Of a stretch of 64,000 bases of DNA, positions 1-10,887 are shown in pieces. The DNA lies in contig JAOANR010000011.1 in assembly GCA_030278955.1 (NCBI GenBank), positions 47,045,417-47,109,416 of the forward strand, given 5' to 3'. Made by a program: the position numbers and the translations under genes. The notes under the pieces were generated by a model. It was given only the letters and a program-made list of their open reading frames with translations, was not told the DNA's origin and searched no databases. Origin of the DNA: Hygrophila difformis. Taxonomy: Eukaryota; Streptophyta; Magnoliopsida; Lamiales; Acanthaceae. How positions within the stretch are numbered: position 1 is the first letter of the stretch; every line of letters starts with the position of its first letter.

Positions 1-1371
1 ATCTCTCTCAGTAGTCATAGTAACCAAAGATTTCTTGAGACTTGTGATTTCAGCATCCTTCTCATCAATAAGAATCAGTAGATCTCCCTTCTGATCAAGC
101 AGTTTCTTGTTCTCTGCAACAGCTATAGCATGATCTTCTTTCACCGATTCATAACCTGCAAGAAGTTCATCATAGTCATATCTGCTAGCATCACTGTCGG
201 ATTCATGAGACTCTGTATCAGACAAGTGTTTGGATAGAGTGTCATCGGTTGTTAGAACAACGTCTTTCACAGTAAAGGCTATCATCTCCTCATTCTCGCT
301 GTCATCTCCTTCTTCCTTAGACGAACAACTGACCTCACCATCACTTAAGGTAGCTTGAAGAGCTTTTCCAACCCTTCTCTTAGCAGTAGGGCATTCAGAG
401 GCTTTATGACCAACACCTTCACAATCATAACACTTTAAATTCTTGAAGGTTTCAGGTAATTCCATCTTCTTGTAACCCTTCCTCTTATCATAGGAGTTTT
501 CTGACTTATGCTTGGAAGGTTGTTCACGGGATGATGAAACACCTCGCTGATAACGTCCTTTATCATCTTTCTTGAAGTTCAGCTTCTTGGCTCTCTTGTC
601 CTGTAACATCCTTGCCAACTTCTTGGTCAGGTAAGCCTTCTCTTCATTGTCGATGCACTGAATCTCATCTTCAACTTTGAAAGCTAGATTTCGTGTAGGC
701 TCCTCTTCCAAGTAGTTCATTTCAAAAGTCTGAAGTGAACCAACCAATGCTTCAAGAGTAAAGGATTTGGTCTTCTCAAGTTCTTCAAGAGTTGACACCT
801 TAGATTGATATCTACGAGTAACTGTCCTCAGCATCTTTCGAACCAACTTTGCATTATCATACTTCAAGCCAAAAGACTGTGCCTCATTGACCAACTTCTT
901 AAACCGAGCATGGTATGCAGCAATATTCTCATCCTCATGCATCCGAATGCTATCAAAGGCAGACTCAATTCTTTGAAGCTTCAAGGCTTGAACATCAGAG
1001 GATCCTTCATAGGCTGCTTCCAAAGCAGTCCAGGCTTCATAGGCTGTCTCACAGTTCGAAATGATGTGATATTGCGATTCATCCACAGAGTTGAATAGAC
1101 AATTCAATGCCGTGTTGTTCCCTTGTTCCTTGTTCTTCTGAGCAGCTGACATTTCTTCTTGGGTAGCAGGAACAAAAGTAGTAATGGCAGCAGAGGTTTC
1201 AGTAGCAGGCGTGCGGACCTCTTTCATAGGTTGTTCCCAGGGAGTTAGAACAGCGTTCCAGACATCTACACCAGTGTGCTTAAGAAATATCCTCATTCGA
1301 TTCTTCCAGAATGGATAATTCGAACCATCAAACAGAGGAGGTCTCGAGACAGAGCCACCTTCTCTATTCAT
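1..1371 (-). CDS. Ty1/copia gag polyprotein, N-terminal part (partial)
   Basis: This is the capsid/nucleocapsid part of a retrotransposon polyprotein; it assembles the particle that packages element RNA. The frame opens with ATG at 1371 and stays open for 457 codons to the window edge. The start has the gag-like pattern LFDGSNYPFWKNRM, followed by the alpha-helical UBN2-type gag region (AYEAWTALEAAYEG). Near residue 310 there is a zinc knuckle C-x2-C-x4-H-x4-C (CYDCEGVGHKASEC). After it come a Ser/Asp/Glu-rich stretch and a probable coiled coil. The start is supported by its position 34 bases past the primer site. Protease, integrase and reverse transcriptase would follow beyond position 1. 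No internal stop was seen. Confidence 0.88.
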   Translation of the reverse strand, partial: MNREGGSVSRPPLFDGSNYPFWKNRMRIFLKHTGVDVWNAVLTPWEQPMKEVRTPATETSAAITTFVPATQEEMSAAQKNKEQGNNTALNCLFNSVDESQYHIISNCETAYEAWTALEAAYEGSSDVQALKLQRIESAFDSIRMHEDENIAAYHARFKKLVNEAQSFGLKYDNAKLVRKMLRTVTRRYQSKVSTLEELEKTKSFTLEALVGSLQTFEMNYLEEEPTRNLAFKVEDEIQCIDNEEKAYLTKKLARMLQDKRAKKLNFKKDDKGRYQRGVSSSREQPSKHKSENSYDKRKGYKKMELPETFKNLKCYDCEGVGHKASECPTAKRRVGKALQATLSDGEVSCSSKEEGDDSENEEMIAFTVKDVVLTTDDTLSKHLSDTESHESDSDASRYDYDELLAGYESVKEDHAIAVAENKKLLDQKGDLLILIDEKDAEITSLKKSLVTMTTERD

Positions 1372-1404
1372 ATTGGACCGGACTCAGTTAAACGTTAGAG
1401 CCCT

Positions 1405-1416
1405 GCTCTGATACCA
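1405..1416 (-). other. Primer binding site, initiator tRNA-Met
   Basis: The minus strand reads TGGTATCAGAGC two bases inside the LTR edge. This is complementary to the 3' end of plant initiator tRNA-Met and is the usual primer site of Ty1/copia elements. Confidence 0.9.
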
Positions 1417-1418
1417 AT

Positions 1419-2316
1419 TGACAGGCCCAACCAGAATATGTAAACCCTGTAAGAGTTGTTTGAGCGATGTCTCAACAACCAGTAAAATACAACCAGAGGC
1501 AAATACAAGAAACAGAGTGCGGAATGAACAAATAGGAACACAAGAGATTTGATCACCCAGTTCGATCCACTGATCTACATCTGGGGGCACCAAGCCAGGG
1601 ATTCCACTAGATCACCACCAAACTGATTGAACGAGAGTCAATCACACTTTACATACCCTTGCATTCCAATGAACTCTCCTATCTACCCAAATAGACTAGG
1701 AAGAACACAAGGGAGCATCAAACATCTACCCTAGCAAACAATTCATCGGCAGGTACTAAAGTGGTGTTTGATGAACCTAGCTAATCAATCAAATTGAGCT
1801 CAAAGGTGCTAAGACACCTACACTACACACCGATTGTGTTTACAAACCAATAATCCAAGAAATGTCTAAACACAATCCTAATTACCCCATAAAGAATGTA
1901 GAAGACACAACAGGTAAAGATATACCAGCAGTAGGATGGTTGTTGGTGCCTTCTGTAAACAACGTAAACCAGGGGGTTTCTCTTCAGCAGCTTTCAAAAC
2001 GCCATAATCACAGCTCTTGAAGCTGTTAATCCTCTGTAAACTAGACTGTGATTGCGGCTCTCTACTCTCATACACCCTCAAGGACGAAGACAGGTATTTA
2101 TATGGGTTTAAGGCCCATCTAAAACCCTCTAAGGCCTGCTAGGGGAAATGCCACGTCACTGTACTATCCTGTGCTTTTTCCAGTGAAGATAATAAAGCGT
2201 TGTTGACACGGTGTTGCAACAACGGCCAAAATGACGAACATCTTCACAATACTAAAAATCTCCCTAACAATACCGTCTTCTTTAGCTTCTGCAACTTGTC
2301 CAGTACAAACCCAACA
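1419..2316 (-). repeat. 5' LTR of the copia element
   Basis: The 898-bp sequence begins TGTTGGGTTTGTAC and ends GGGCCTGTCA on the minus strand, with TG and CA termini. A TATA-like CCATATAAATACC lies near 2090-2110 on the minus strand and would mark the U3/R transition. The partner LTR is outside the window. Confidence 0.8.
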
Positions 2317-2399
2317 GATCAATAAAAATAATATTAAAATAATATTTTTATTAATTTAAAATTTAAATTAAAATAAAATAATTATTAAGCATAATATAA

Positions 2400-3770
2400 A
2401 AATTCCCTTACAATCTGCTGAAAATTTTATTCCTGAAAATCTCATTGGTAGGGGCTAGTATAGCACTATCTTTAAAAATGCTTGAACTTGAAGTGGTGCA
2501 GTTTATATTTATAAATGTACTCGTAAAAATTATGGCTATAGGATGACCCATAGAGTTTATAAGAATATCCTCCAGAATGTCACATCTGATTGTGGATCTA
2601 TAAAATCAATACCGGCCTTACCATTACCTACATCAAATATCCATTTTGCAAAGTTTCTGTTACATATAAATTTTATTGTAAACAATATTTATTGTGGTAT
2701 CTTGAGTTAATCATTCTTAATTGCATATTAATACTTTGAGCCACATCTTGCTAGTGACACGAAATATCGCAACATAACTATTCATTGCTTAAAAATTATT
2801 TTGGAAGATAAAATCCAATATTCTTTAAAGATTGACATTGATTTTTGTTTATAATCATAGCAAAATAAACTACAAGTTGAAATTTTCTCTAGGGATGGCA
2901 AAAAAATCCGTACCCAATGATGAAAGCCGAAACTGAATTTTCGGTATGGTTTTGGGCAGAGGATTATTGGGGATAGGCCGGGGATCAGAGATTTTCTGGG
3001 GGATTTTTTCAGGGATGGGAACTGGGCCCATCCCCGATATATTTTATATATTATATTTTATAAATTTTATATATTATATTTAATATTTTGTATGTTATGT
3101 TTTATTGATTTCTACTAAAGTCCATTATACTATTACTTAAAAAAAAAAAAAAAAAAAAACCTCAACCCCAGTATAACCTCCATTGGTAATAAATCAAATT
3201 ATATTATTAATATACAAAATATATATTTTGCATCATTAACTTTATTTATATATTTATAATTTGCTTTATTTTTCAATTTTTTAAGAAAAATATGGAAAGC
3301 AAATGTTGTGGATTTGTTTATTTATTATTATATTGCATGAATTATCGAACTTTATTATGTAAAATTGAGTATTTAAAATTTAAAATGTAGTTTGATAGGT
3401 TGATTATATATTGGAAACAATTATAAAATTTTGATGTGGATTATAATTTATTATTAAACAATTTGTGTATGTTTTAATATTAAATCTTAAAAAATTAGTT
3501 TGTAAAATGAATCCTCGATAAGTCCCCAATGGGGATCACAGAAATTATAATACCCGATGGGATCCCCGATAAAATCCCGGACGGAAATTGGGCCGGTTTT
3601 GGGGATTAAAGATGCTATTGGGGATGGGGATGGGGATACTACTTCCTGTCCCGAAACCGGCCCATTGTCATTCATAATTTTCTCATCTGAAATCGAATGA
3701 GGAATTTGGTTAAATCAAATAGGCTCATAATCATTCTACCAATCAAGAATTTTTTACTTTCATAATTTTC
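2400..3770 (-). pseudogene. Helitron helicase fragment, copy 1 (split by a hAT element)
   Basis: The minus strand of 2437-2889 and 3685-3770 encodes remnants of the PIF1-like helicase of a Helitron RepHel protein. The clearest piece is NFAKWIFDVGNGKAG near 2640, a motif typical of plant Helitron helicases. Stops and frameshifts make it non-functional. The segment is about 80 percent alike by eye to 4057-4545, including the flanking non-coding-like stretch around 3690-3770. A 787-bp hAT-type element interrupts it at 2890-3676. Confidence 0.65.
2890..3676. mobile_element. hAT-type non-autonomous element, 787 bp
   Basis: The ends TAGGGATGGCAA and TTGTCATTCATA are imperfect inverted repeats (9 of 12 positions). 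They are flanked by an exact 8-bp direct repeat ATTTTCTC (2882-2889 and 3677-3684), the target-duplication length of the hAT superfamily. Subterminal parts are rich in GGGGAT/CCCGAT runs and the centre is AT-rich. No transposase is present. Confidence 0.75.
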
Positions 3771-3879
3771 CAAAAATTAGTTTAACCTCAATAATATAAT
3801 TCCGCATCTTGGTTACTATCAACCTATTTACATTGCATACTTTATTTGATGGATCTATATTTCTAATAACCATGACTAT

Positions 3880-4769
3880 TCAACTCTAATTCAACTATAT
3901 TTCATGATTCGGTAATCCAGAACAATTGTCCGTGTTTAGATATTCCAGTTAAAATAATTCATTGGCATTATCTACGCTTTTTAGTTAGAACTGATATATA
4001 TATATATTTTCATTTGCAAACCTACATTCCATGATGTAATCATTCATCGTGTCAACAATCTCATTGGTAGGGATTAGTATAGCAATAACTTTAAAAATAT
4101 TTGGATTTGAAGTGGTGCAGTTTATATTGTATAAGTATTCTCAACAATTACCGATATAGGATCTCTCGTAGAGTTCATAAAATTATCATATGGAATATCA
4201 CATCTAATTGTACATCTCCAATATCACTACCAGATTTACAAATTACCATCACCTACATGAAGAATTCATTGTGCAAATTTCTACCAGATATAATTTTCAT
4301 TTTAAATAACATTTCTTGTAGTATATTGGGTTAATCCATCTTAATTACATATTAATACTTCAAGTTCTCTCTTTCCAGTGACACGAGATAGAGTCCAACA
4401 TTCTTTAAAGATTGACATTTACTTTTTTTTATAGACATAGTAAAACAAAATGCGAGTGTGACTTTTTTCCTCTGAAATCAAATGAGGAATTCGGTTAATT
4501 CAGTTGGATTCATAATCATTCTATCAATCAAGAATTTTCATCCCAAATAATGAGTTTTGTTTCAATTAGAAGAAAGGTTAAATATTTTTTTGTGATAAAT
4601 TTTTTGTATGTAGAATTCTCGTCACAATCTAATGGAATACAAAATTTAGAATATGTAGTCCTACCTCTTGGAAGGAGTATGGGTGCTATTCCACTGGATG
4701 CTACATGCAACACAATATCACTTCTCCCACGAAAGGCTAACAATAATGTTTTCTAGATAAATTATAGAT
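3880..4769 (-). pseudogene. Helitron helicase pseudogene, C-terminal part (copy 2)
   Basis: Read on the minus strand from the LINE insertion point, this encodes recognisable Helitron PIF1-helicase motifs. They include IVLHVASSGIAPILLPRGRT and KFCIPLDCDENST (4620-4740), then ETKLIIWDE (about 4530-4560). Next comes KFAQ-stop-ILHVGDGN (about 4250), with TGA in place of the usual Trp. PTNEIVDTMNDYIM follows near 4040. Many stops and frameshifts show it is dead. It is continuous with 13163-14160 across the LINE insertion, and the segment 4057-4545 is duplicated as copy 1. Confidence 0.75.
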
Positions 4770-6690
4770 TTTTTTTTTTGTGGAATGACAAATTTTATTT
4801 CCAATCAAAAGAGTATCACCGTACAACACCATTGGCCAGTTCGGCTAGTTCACTATCACAAGCAAAGACCCCAACATTATCACAAATAACATCACCAGCA
4901 CTATCAACATAGATGTCGTTATGAATAAGCCCAAGCGTCGGAAGCCGCATACACATCTCCTGGCTATTACTGCTAATTCCTTCCAAAATTATGCTTCTGC
5001 AACAGGATCTTCTAATACCGTCCACCCTTGGCTTTTATAGCAGCTGTCTATAACCGCTGACATGTCCCCCCGCATTACACTTTGGCCCTCCGTACCCCTC
5101 AAAGTCTTCCAGCAAACTAAGAGCATGAACTCGTACTTCCAGATTGTACGATTAAAATAGTATACTCAAGTGATGCTTTAATAGACACTCTACGCAGTTG
5201 CTACAATATCACATCTCCACTGCTAAGAATCAAATCGGAAGCATCGGACCAAAGGAACAATAAAGATATAAAAAGGCAAAGCGGAGACGGTTAGAAGGAT
5301 CGGGTAATGGGAATAGAAGGACTATCTATGCATTGTACACAAAACCATTCACGGCGTGTTGCGAAATCGATTCCACAGCATTGTGAAATCCATATCAGTA
5401 TTCGAGAGATAAACAAGAAACTCATACACCACTCCCAGGCAAAATTTTTAGGTTACTTGGCAATTGCATCAGCCCCTATTCTTTAGCCGTGCCCCCTACT
5501 ACATATCATCCAACAACAATAACATACCCTTCTCCCTCTCCTCTTTTTGTTTTTTATTCTATTCATACATTTTCTCCAACATCCCCCCTTTTTCCTCTTT
5601 TTTGTCTTCTTTTTTTTTTTCTTTTTTTTTTATATATATATATATATATAGGAATTTCCGATGCAAATCATATCAGCGACATAATCAACCCGGCATCCCT
5701 CTTTTCGAATGCCAATTCAATCTCCCATCAGTATGACCACCCAAGACTCAATCTTGTTAGCATCTCATCCTTACATTTTGAAAACATGCTGGCTACACCA
5801 CACTAGAATTTTGTGAAAATGCATAGATAGAACTTATAACTCCCAATGGCAGTTGAGTCTATGTGGTTAGGACACAGGAATGGGGAAGTTCAGTGAACAA
5901 GATAGACGCAAGCTCACAGGGTAATTTTGAATCTGGTAATCTTGGATCTCAGTAGGTGGAGAAGGAAAATATAATGAGTAACAGCCAAAGACATGTGTCG
6001 GTTGACTCTATCATAAATCACTTGGGATAGGGAAGAAGGTGGGAAAGTTAACAACTAAACAAAGGCAAGAAAATGTCCAGACTCCTTATCTAATCCGATG
6101 CACCGAAATGAACAAAGCAGGCTCGACATGCATATTAAAGCAAATTCAAGAGTGTCGGAGTGAACATCACCTCAGTACGCAACCAAAGAACTCTGGACTT
6201 GTCTCTCACCAGTTTAGTGTAACAGTTAACTTTGTGGACTTATTGCTGAAAATATCCATTCTGAGCTCTGTGTCAGTCAGCTATCAGTACTAATAAATTT
6301 CCAAAGCGCACCATCATAAGCAGCAACATCTGACACCATTGTGGGAGCTTTGCCTTGACAGCAGCCATGATTCCACCGGGCTAACAGCATCATCAGCGCG
6401 CATCACCATCGTCAACCACCACCGGCCTCCCTATTTACTTTAGTGCCCATATCTGGATTTAATCCAGTCTCCAACAATGTTTCACCTGCAAAAGAGAAAT
6501 ATTAATTCGAACAAATAGAAACAATGTTGTACTGTCTCCTCATCACCCCGATCAGTACTACGTCCGCCCTAATCTCAACAGCCTAAATATCACAACCATT
6601 TCTCCACAACGCCTTTACTGGGTATTATTATCAAGCAAACAAGAACAGTAACACTGTGCCAACCTCCCTGCTGTACCCCGCCCCCATATA
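4770..6690 (-). other. 3' region of LINE-1: 3' UTR with internal A-rich tract and terminal poly(A)
   Basis: No credible protein is encoded here; the short frames at 4816-5025 and 5464-6293 resemble nothing recognisable. On the minus strand an A-rich/(TA)n tract lies at about 5600-5652, well before the terminal poly(A) at 4779-4770. The part from 6690 to about 5653 would be the family 3' UTR. The part from 5600 to 4780 could be extra 3' sequence carried along by readthrough. Confidence 0.55.
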
Positions 6691-9600
6691 CTAGTACCAC
6701 TCCTCTATCGTTCCTTCTCCACTAGCCCCCAATCGTGCCCAGTTATCAGCCATGTTATTACGTTCTCGTAATATATGTTGTACTCTCACCCCTCCTGCGA
6801 ACCGTAGCACCTCCATAACCGGCCCCATTAACTCTCGGAATCTCCAGGGAATTGTCTCCGGATTTTGCATCCACTTTACTACATTGGCCGAGTCACACTC
6901 AAAAATAATTTTACTCATTGGGAATCCTTGATCCCGGATTAAGGCAACGCAAACTCGATTAATTGCCCTAACTTCAGCCTCGGTCGAGTCGGTATATCCA
7001 ATATAATCCGATAGAACAAAAATCACTTCTCCTTTGTCATTCCGTATAACTCCGCCAATGCCTGCCGGCCCAGGATTTCCTAAGGACGATCCGTCCGTGT
7101 TCGCTTTCCACCATCCCTCAGTCGGCCTTTCCCAAGTTAACCCAGCACGGGGAACTCTAACCTGCCTTATACTTGTTCTCGAGAATCCTTCTGGAAAGCT
7201 TAGCACTAAGCCCTCAATATTGATGTCGTTCTCACTACACATTGCTTTCCACCACCAACACACTTGCCATTTTATCCCCTCCGCTGCTGCCCCTACCACT
7301 CCTCGATGTCCCTTAAAAATGAGATCATTGCGAATTTTCCATATTCTCCAAATTGTAGCCAACCCTGTAAGAGTCCAGATCTGCTGCTGCCCATATTTCA
7401 ATTGAGTATCCCACCACCATTCTATCAAAATTCCAATTCGACCAGGGACTACCAACTCCACCCCAAACCAAGCAGCCACTTGACGCCATAAAGCCCCTGC
7501 AACCTCACATCTACTGAACAAGTGGTCGGCTGTTTCTGTCTCCACTTCACATAGTTGACAATGAGTATTTGTAGCTGGTAAACACCCACGTTTAGCCAAT
7601 ATTTCTTTCACTGGTAATGCATTATTAGCTAATTTCCAAGCCAATAGCTTAACTTTCATCGGCACTTTAATTTTCCAGAATTTACTCCACACCCCCAGTG
7701 AATCCCCCCTTTCATCATTCAAACTCTTATAATAACATGATTTTGATGAGTAACAACCATCCCCGGATTTAGTCCACACAACCCTGTCCTTCAAGTACCT
7801 ATTCATCCTTGTTCGACTTAGCATTGACCTCATTTGGTTCCAACCTTCCACTTCCCAATCAAAAAGTGGCCGCCTCAATTCTACAATCCATTCCCACTCA
7901 AATCCCATCCATTTCCCAAACTCAACAATTTTGCCCTCCTTATTGACCGCTAAAGAAAAGATTCTCGGGAATAAGTCCTTCAGAGGCCGACCTTCCTTCA
8001 CCCATAAATCCTGCCAGAACCTTGTCTCCAAACCGTTGCCCACAGCCACTTTGAACCCACCCCCCGATTCCTTCAACTCTAACTCTTCCCAAGCCCCGCT
8101 AATTCTACCCCATACTGATCTAACCTTCTTAACCCCCGGAACAAGAGGGCTCCTCTTTTCATAATACTTTGCATCGATGATTTGTTTCCACAGCGAGTCC
8201 TCAAGACCAAATCGCCATCTCCATTTCATCAACAAAGCTGTATTAAACTTATTTACATCCCGAATTCCCAGTCCCCCGCTTTCCATATGGCGACAAATGC
8301 TCTCCCAACTGATAGTATGCATCCTCCTAACTCCCTCCCATTCATTCCAAAAAAATTGCCTTTTTATTCTTTCCATCCGATCCGCCACCACCTTTGGAAT
8401 CTTGAACACCGACAAATAATAGACTGGAAGGCTGCTGAGAACGGATTTGATAAGGCACATTCTACCTGCTTGTGTTAGCATCCTCCCCTTCCAACCCGCT
8501 AATCTACTCTCAACCCTATCAAGAACCGGTTGCCAAATCCCAGTACTATTAACCCTGCCGCCTATTGGTATTCCCAAATATTTAAACGGCCAATCCCCAA
8601 CTCTGCACCCGAGAATCGATGCTGCCTCCTCAACCACATCCGTTGGACAATTAATTCCCATTAGACTGCTCTTTCCAAAGTTTATTCTTAGTCCTGTTGT
8701 AAGAGTCAAGCACCTCAGAATCCTTTTTATTAAAAATACCTGTGAGAGCTCCCCTTCGCAAAATAATATTGTGTCATCGGCATACTGAAGATGCGTGATC
8801 ACAGGTCCCCCCCCTCCAGATTCCAGACCTGCCAGCAGCCCTAGTGAAGCAGCTTTAGACACCATGCAACTAAATATCTCAGCTACTAGCACGAACAAGT
8901 AGGGGGACAATGGGTCTCCTTGCCTAAGTCCTTTTTGCATTTTAAAAAATTTTGTCGGTGATCCGTTAATAATAACAGCAGCTGATGCTGAGTAGATACA
9001 CGCTCTAATCCATGCAATCCACTTTTCACCAAAACCCATAGCTTCCAAGACCCGTATCATCGCCTCCCATGATACATTATCATACGCCTTCGCAAAATCC
9101 AACTTTACTACGAATCCTCTACGCCCAGACTTCTGTGTCGTGTGTATCACTTCCGCTGCCACAAGGACTCCATCTAAAATCTGTCTCCCTTTTACAAACG
9201 CCATCTGCGACAATCCCACCAATTTACCAATCACTTCTTGTAACCTTCGAGCTAACACCTTAGAAATTATTTTATATATACTTCCCACCAGAGAAATGGG
9301 CCGATAGTCGCTGAAGTCGTGAGGCCGATGCACCTTAGGAATTAATACAATGAAAGAACCTCCAGATTCTTTCGGGATGCTGCAATCTTCCTCCATCCGC
9401 CTAAAGACCTCTGCCACCTCCCCCTTAATCACTTCCCAAAATCGTTTGAAAAATTCCATATTAAATCCATCTGGGCCAGGCGCCCGATTCCCATCGCAGC
9501 TCCATACCCCACTCTTGATCTCCTCCTCCAGGAAGTCTCGTTCTAGCGCTAAACAGTCTGTTTCCTCCAATCTTGAAATCCCTAAATGAGTAATATCAAA

Positions 9601-10845
9601 TATCTCATCATCCTGTTTGATAAAAGCTGCTCGAAAGAATTCAAACGCCAAATCTTTGATCGCCCTTGGGTCCTCAATTACTGCCCCATCCCTACGAATT
9701 GCCCCAATATAATTTCTGCGCCTGTGCATCGCCGAGACCACATGAAAGTACCGTGTGTTCATGTCACCTTCTTTAATCCACCTAACCCGAGACTTTTGTG
9801 CCCATCTCCGCTCCTCAGCTAAATATAGCCTATAAAGATCCCCCCTTTTACCCAACCAGCCCACCCTAGCTATCTCATCAGAAACATCCCCCTGAAATCT
9901 ATCTTCCAGTTCCTTCATCTCAGCTAAGAGCTTTTGAATTCGCCCCTCCAAATCTGAAGCCCCGTACCCTTCCCAATCGCGAATCCTTTTCTTTAATAAC
10001 TTCAAGTTTTGAGCTAGCTTACACCCCCTATTATCCCTCCCCTCTCTCCCTTCTGACACCCAGCCTTCCTGGACCATTTCCTTAAACCCTTTCAAATCCA
10101 ACCAATAATTATAGAATCTAAATGGTTTTGGACCCCAAGACCGATCTCCCAATTCTAGACTTACTGGGTAGTGATCCGAAAGTACCGACTCGCATCTCCT
10201 TTGTAAAACTGAACTCTGTAAACACATCCACCCAGGTGTAATCAAAAACCTGTCAAGCCTACTGCGCGCTCGCCCCCCTCTACCAACCCATGTAAACAGC
10301 CCCGCCTCCATAGGTAAATCCACTAGCCCCATCCGATCAATGAACTCTCTAAAATCCCTAATCGAACCACCATCCTCTCCCTCACCCATTCTCTCATCCT
10401 CTGAGACAACAGCATTAAAATCCCCCGTCAAGCACCAAAACTCCCCATTTCCAGTGTCGCATTTATTGGAAACGAAACCCCAGAATTCCGCCCTATCCCT
10501 ACGGTTATTCGGAGCATGAACACAAATTATGTTGACATTCCCTTCAACACTGCCCAGCACACCCTTAATCCACACAAAGTGATGTCCCTGTTCTACTACC
10601 TTGAAGGAACATGATCCACCTTCCCAAATCACCAAGAGTCCCCCCGCATTACCCATTGCCGGTTGAAAACAAAATTCACCCCCTTTCGATCCCCAAATTC
10701 TATCGACTACCCGTTCAGAGACATCACCCATTTTTGTTTCCTGTATGCATAGCACCAATGGCTTCAACTTCCGGCATAACCGCGTAAGAGCTCGCTTCCT
10801 GACCCCCCCGTTCAAACCCCGTACATTGCATGTGATTATCCGCAT
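6691..10845 (-). CDS. LINE ORF2: endonuclease / reverse transcriptase / RNase H (1384 aa)
   Basis: ORF2 nicks target DNA and reverse transcribes the LINE RNA at the nick. An APE-type endonuclease occupies roughly residues 1-225: it begins MRIITCNVRGLNGG, has QETK, LTGDFNAV and ends with SDHYPVSLE. Reverse transcriptase motifs follow (RPISLVGSIYKIISKVLA, KLDFAKAYDNVSW, GLRQGDPLSPYLF) with the catalytic YADD near residue 688. A zinc-finger-like zf-RVT region (CQLCEVETETADHLFSRC) precedes a C-terminal RNase H domain from about residue 1245 (NTDGSSLGNPGPAGIGG, FECDSANVV, ILRERNNMAD). The frame is uninterrupted. The ATG lies 42 bases after the ORF1 stop, the usual dicistronic layout of plant L1 elements. 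Catalytic residues look intact, so ORF2 could be active although ORF1 has a stop. Confidence 0.95.
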   Translation of the reverse strand: MRIITCNVRGLNGGVRKRALTRLCRKLKPLVLCIQETKMGDVSERVVDRIWGSKGGEFCFQPAMGNAGGLLVIWEGGSCSFKVVEQGHHFVWIKGVLGSVEGNVNIICVHAPNNRRDRAEFWGFVSNKCDTGNGEFWCLTGDFNAVVSEDERMGEGEDGGSIRDFREFIDRMGLVDLPMEAGLFTWVGRGGRARSRLDRFLITPGWMCLQSSVLQRRCESVLSDHYPVSLELGDRSWGPKPFRFYNYWLDLKGFKEMVQEGWVSEGREGRDNRGCKLAQNLKLLKKRIRDWEGYGASDLEGRIQKLLAEMKELEDRFQGDVSDEIARVGWLGKRGDLYRLYLAEERRWAQKSRVRWIKEGDMNTRYFHVVSAMHRRRNYIGAIRRDGAVIEDPRAIKDLAFEFFRAAFIKQDDEIFDITHLGISRLEETDCLALERDFLEEEIKSGVWSCDGNRAPGPDGFNMEFFKRFWEVIKGEVAEVFRRMEEDCSIPKESGGSFIVLIPKVHRPHDFSDYRPISLVGSIYKIISKVLARRLQEVIGKLVGLSQMAFVKGRQILDGVLVAAEVIHTTQKSGRRGFVVKLDFAKAYDNVSWEAMIRVLEAMGFGEKWIAWIRACIYSASAAVIINGSPTKFFKMQKGLRQGDPLSPYLFVLVAEIFSCMVSKAASLGLLAGLESGGGGPVITHLQYADDTILFCEGELSQVFLIKRILRCLTLTTGLRINFGKSSLMGINCPTDVVEEAASILGCRVGDWPFKYLGIPIGGRVNSTGIWQPVLDRVESRLAGWKGRMLTQAGRMCLIKSVLSSLPVYYLSVFKIPKVVADRMERIKRQFFWNEWEGVRRMHTISWESICRHMESGGLGIRDVNKFNTALLMKWRWRFGLEDSLWKQIIDAKYYEKRSPLVPGVKKVRSVWGRISGAWEELELKESGGGFKVAVGNGLETRFWQDLWVKEGRPLKDLFPRIFSLAVNKEGKIVEFGKWMGFEWEWIVELRRPLFDWEVEGWNQMRSMLSRTRMNRYLKDRVVWTKSGDGCYSSKSCYYKSLNDERGDSLGVWSKFWKIKVPMKVKLLAWKLANNALPVKEILAKRGCLPATNTHCQLCEVETETADHLFSRCEVAGALWRQVAAWFGVELVVPGRIGILIEWWWDTQLKYGQQQIWTLTGLATIWRIWKIRNDLIFKGHRGVVGAAAEGIKWQVCWWWKAMCSENDINIEGLVLSFPEGFSRTSIRQVRVPRAGLTWERPTEGWWKANTDGSSLGNPGPAGIGGVIRNDKGEVIFVLSDYIGYTDSTEAEVRAINRVCVALIRDQGFPMSKIIFECDSANVVKWMQNPETIPWRFRELMGPVMEVLRFAGGVRVQHILRERNNMADNWARLGASGEGTIEEWY

Positions 10846-10887
10846 CTTAAATTAAACTCTCAAACCCACCACTAGTATCCTAATCTT

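Larger units (their letters stand above)
1..2316 (-). mobile_element. Ty1/copia LTR retrotransposon, 5' part only (runs off left edge)
   Basis: On the minus strand a TG...CA-bounded LTR (1419-2316) is followed by a tRNA-Met primer site and an open gag frame that reaches the first base of the window. The order LTR, primer site, gag fixes the orientation as minus. The polymerase region and 3' LTR lie outside the window, so the target duplication and LTR divergence cannot be assessed. The five bases after the LTR are GATCA (2317-2321), which would be one target-duplication copy. Confidence 0.9.

Noticed and set aside
4550..4756. A plus-strand frame of 68 codons
   Set aside because: It is the antisense shadow of Helitron helicase sequence, which is recognisable on the minus strand.
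5464..5806. Overlapping frames of 90-105 codons
   Set aside because: Low-complexity T/C-rich translation over a poly(T)/(TA)n tract in the LINE 3' region.
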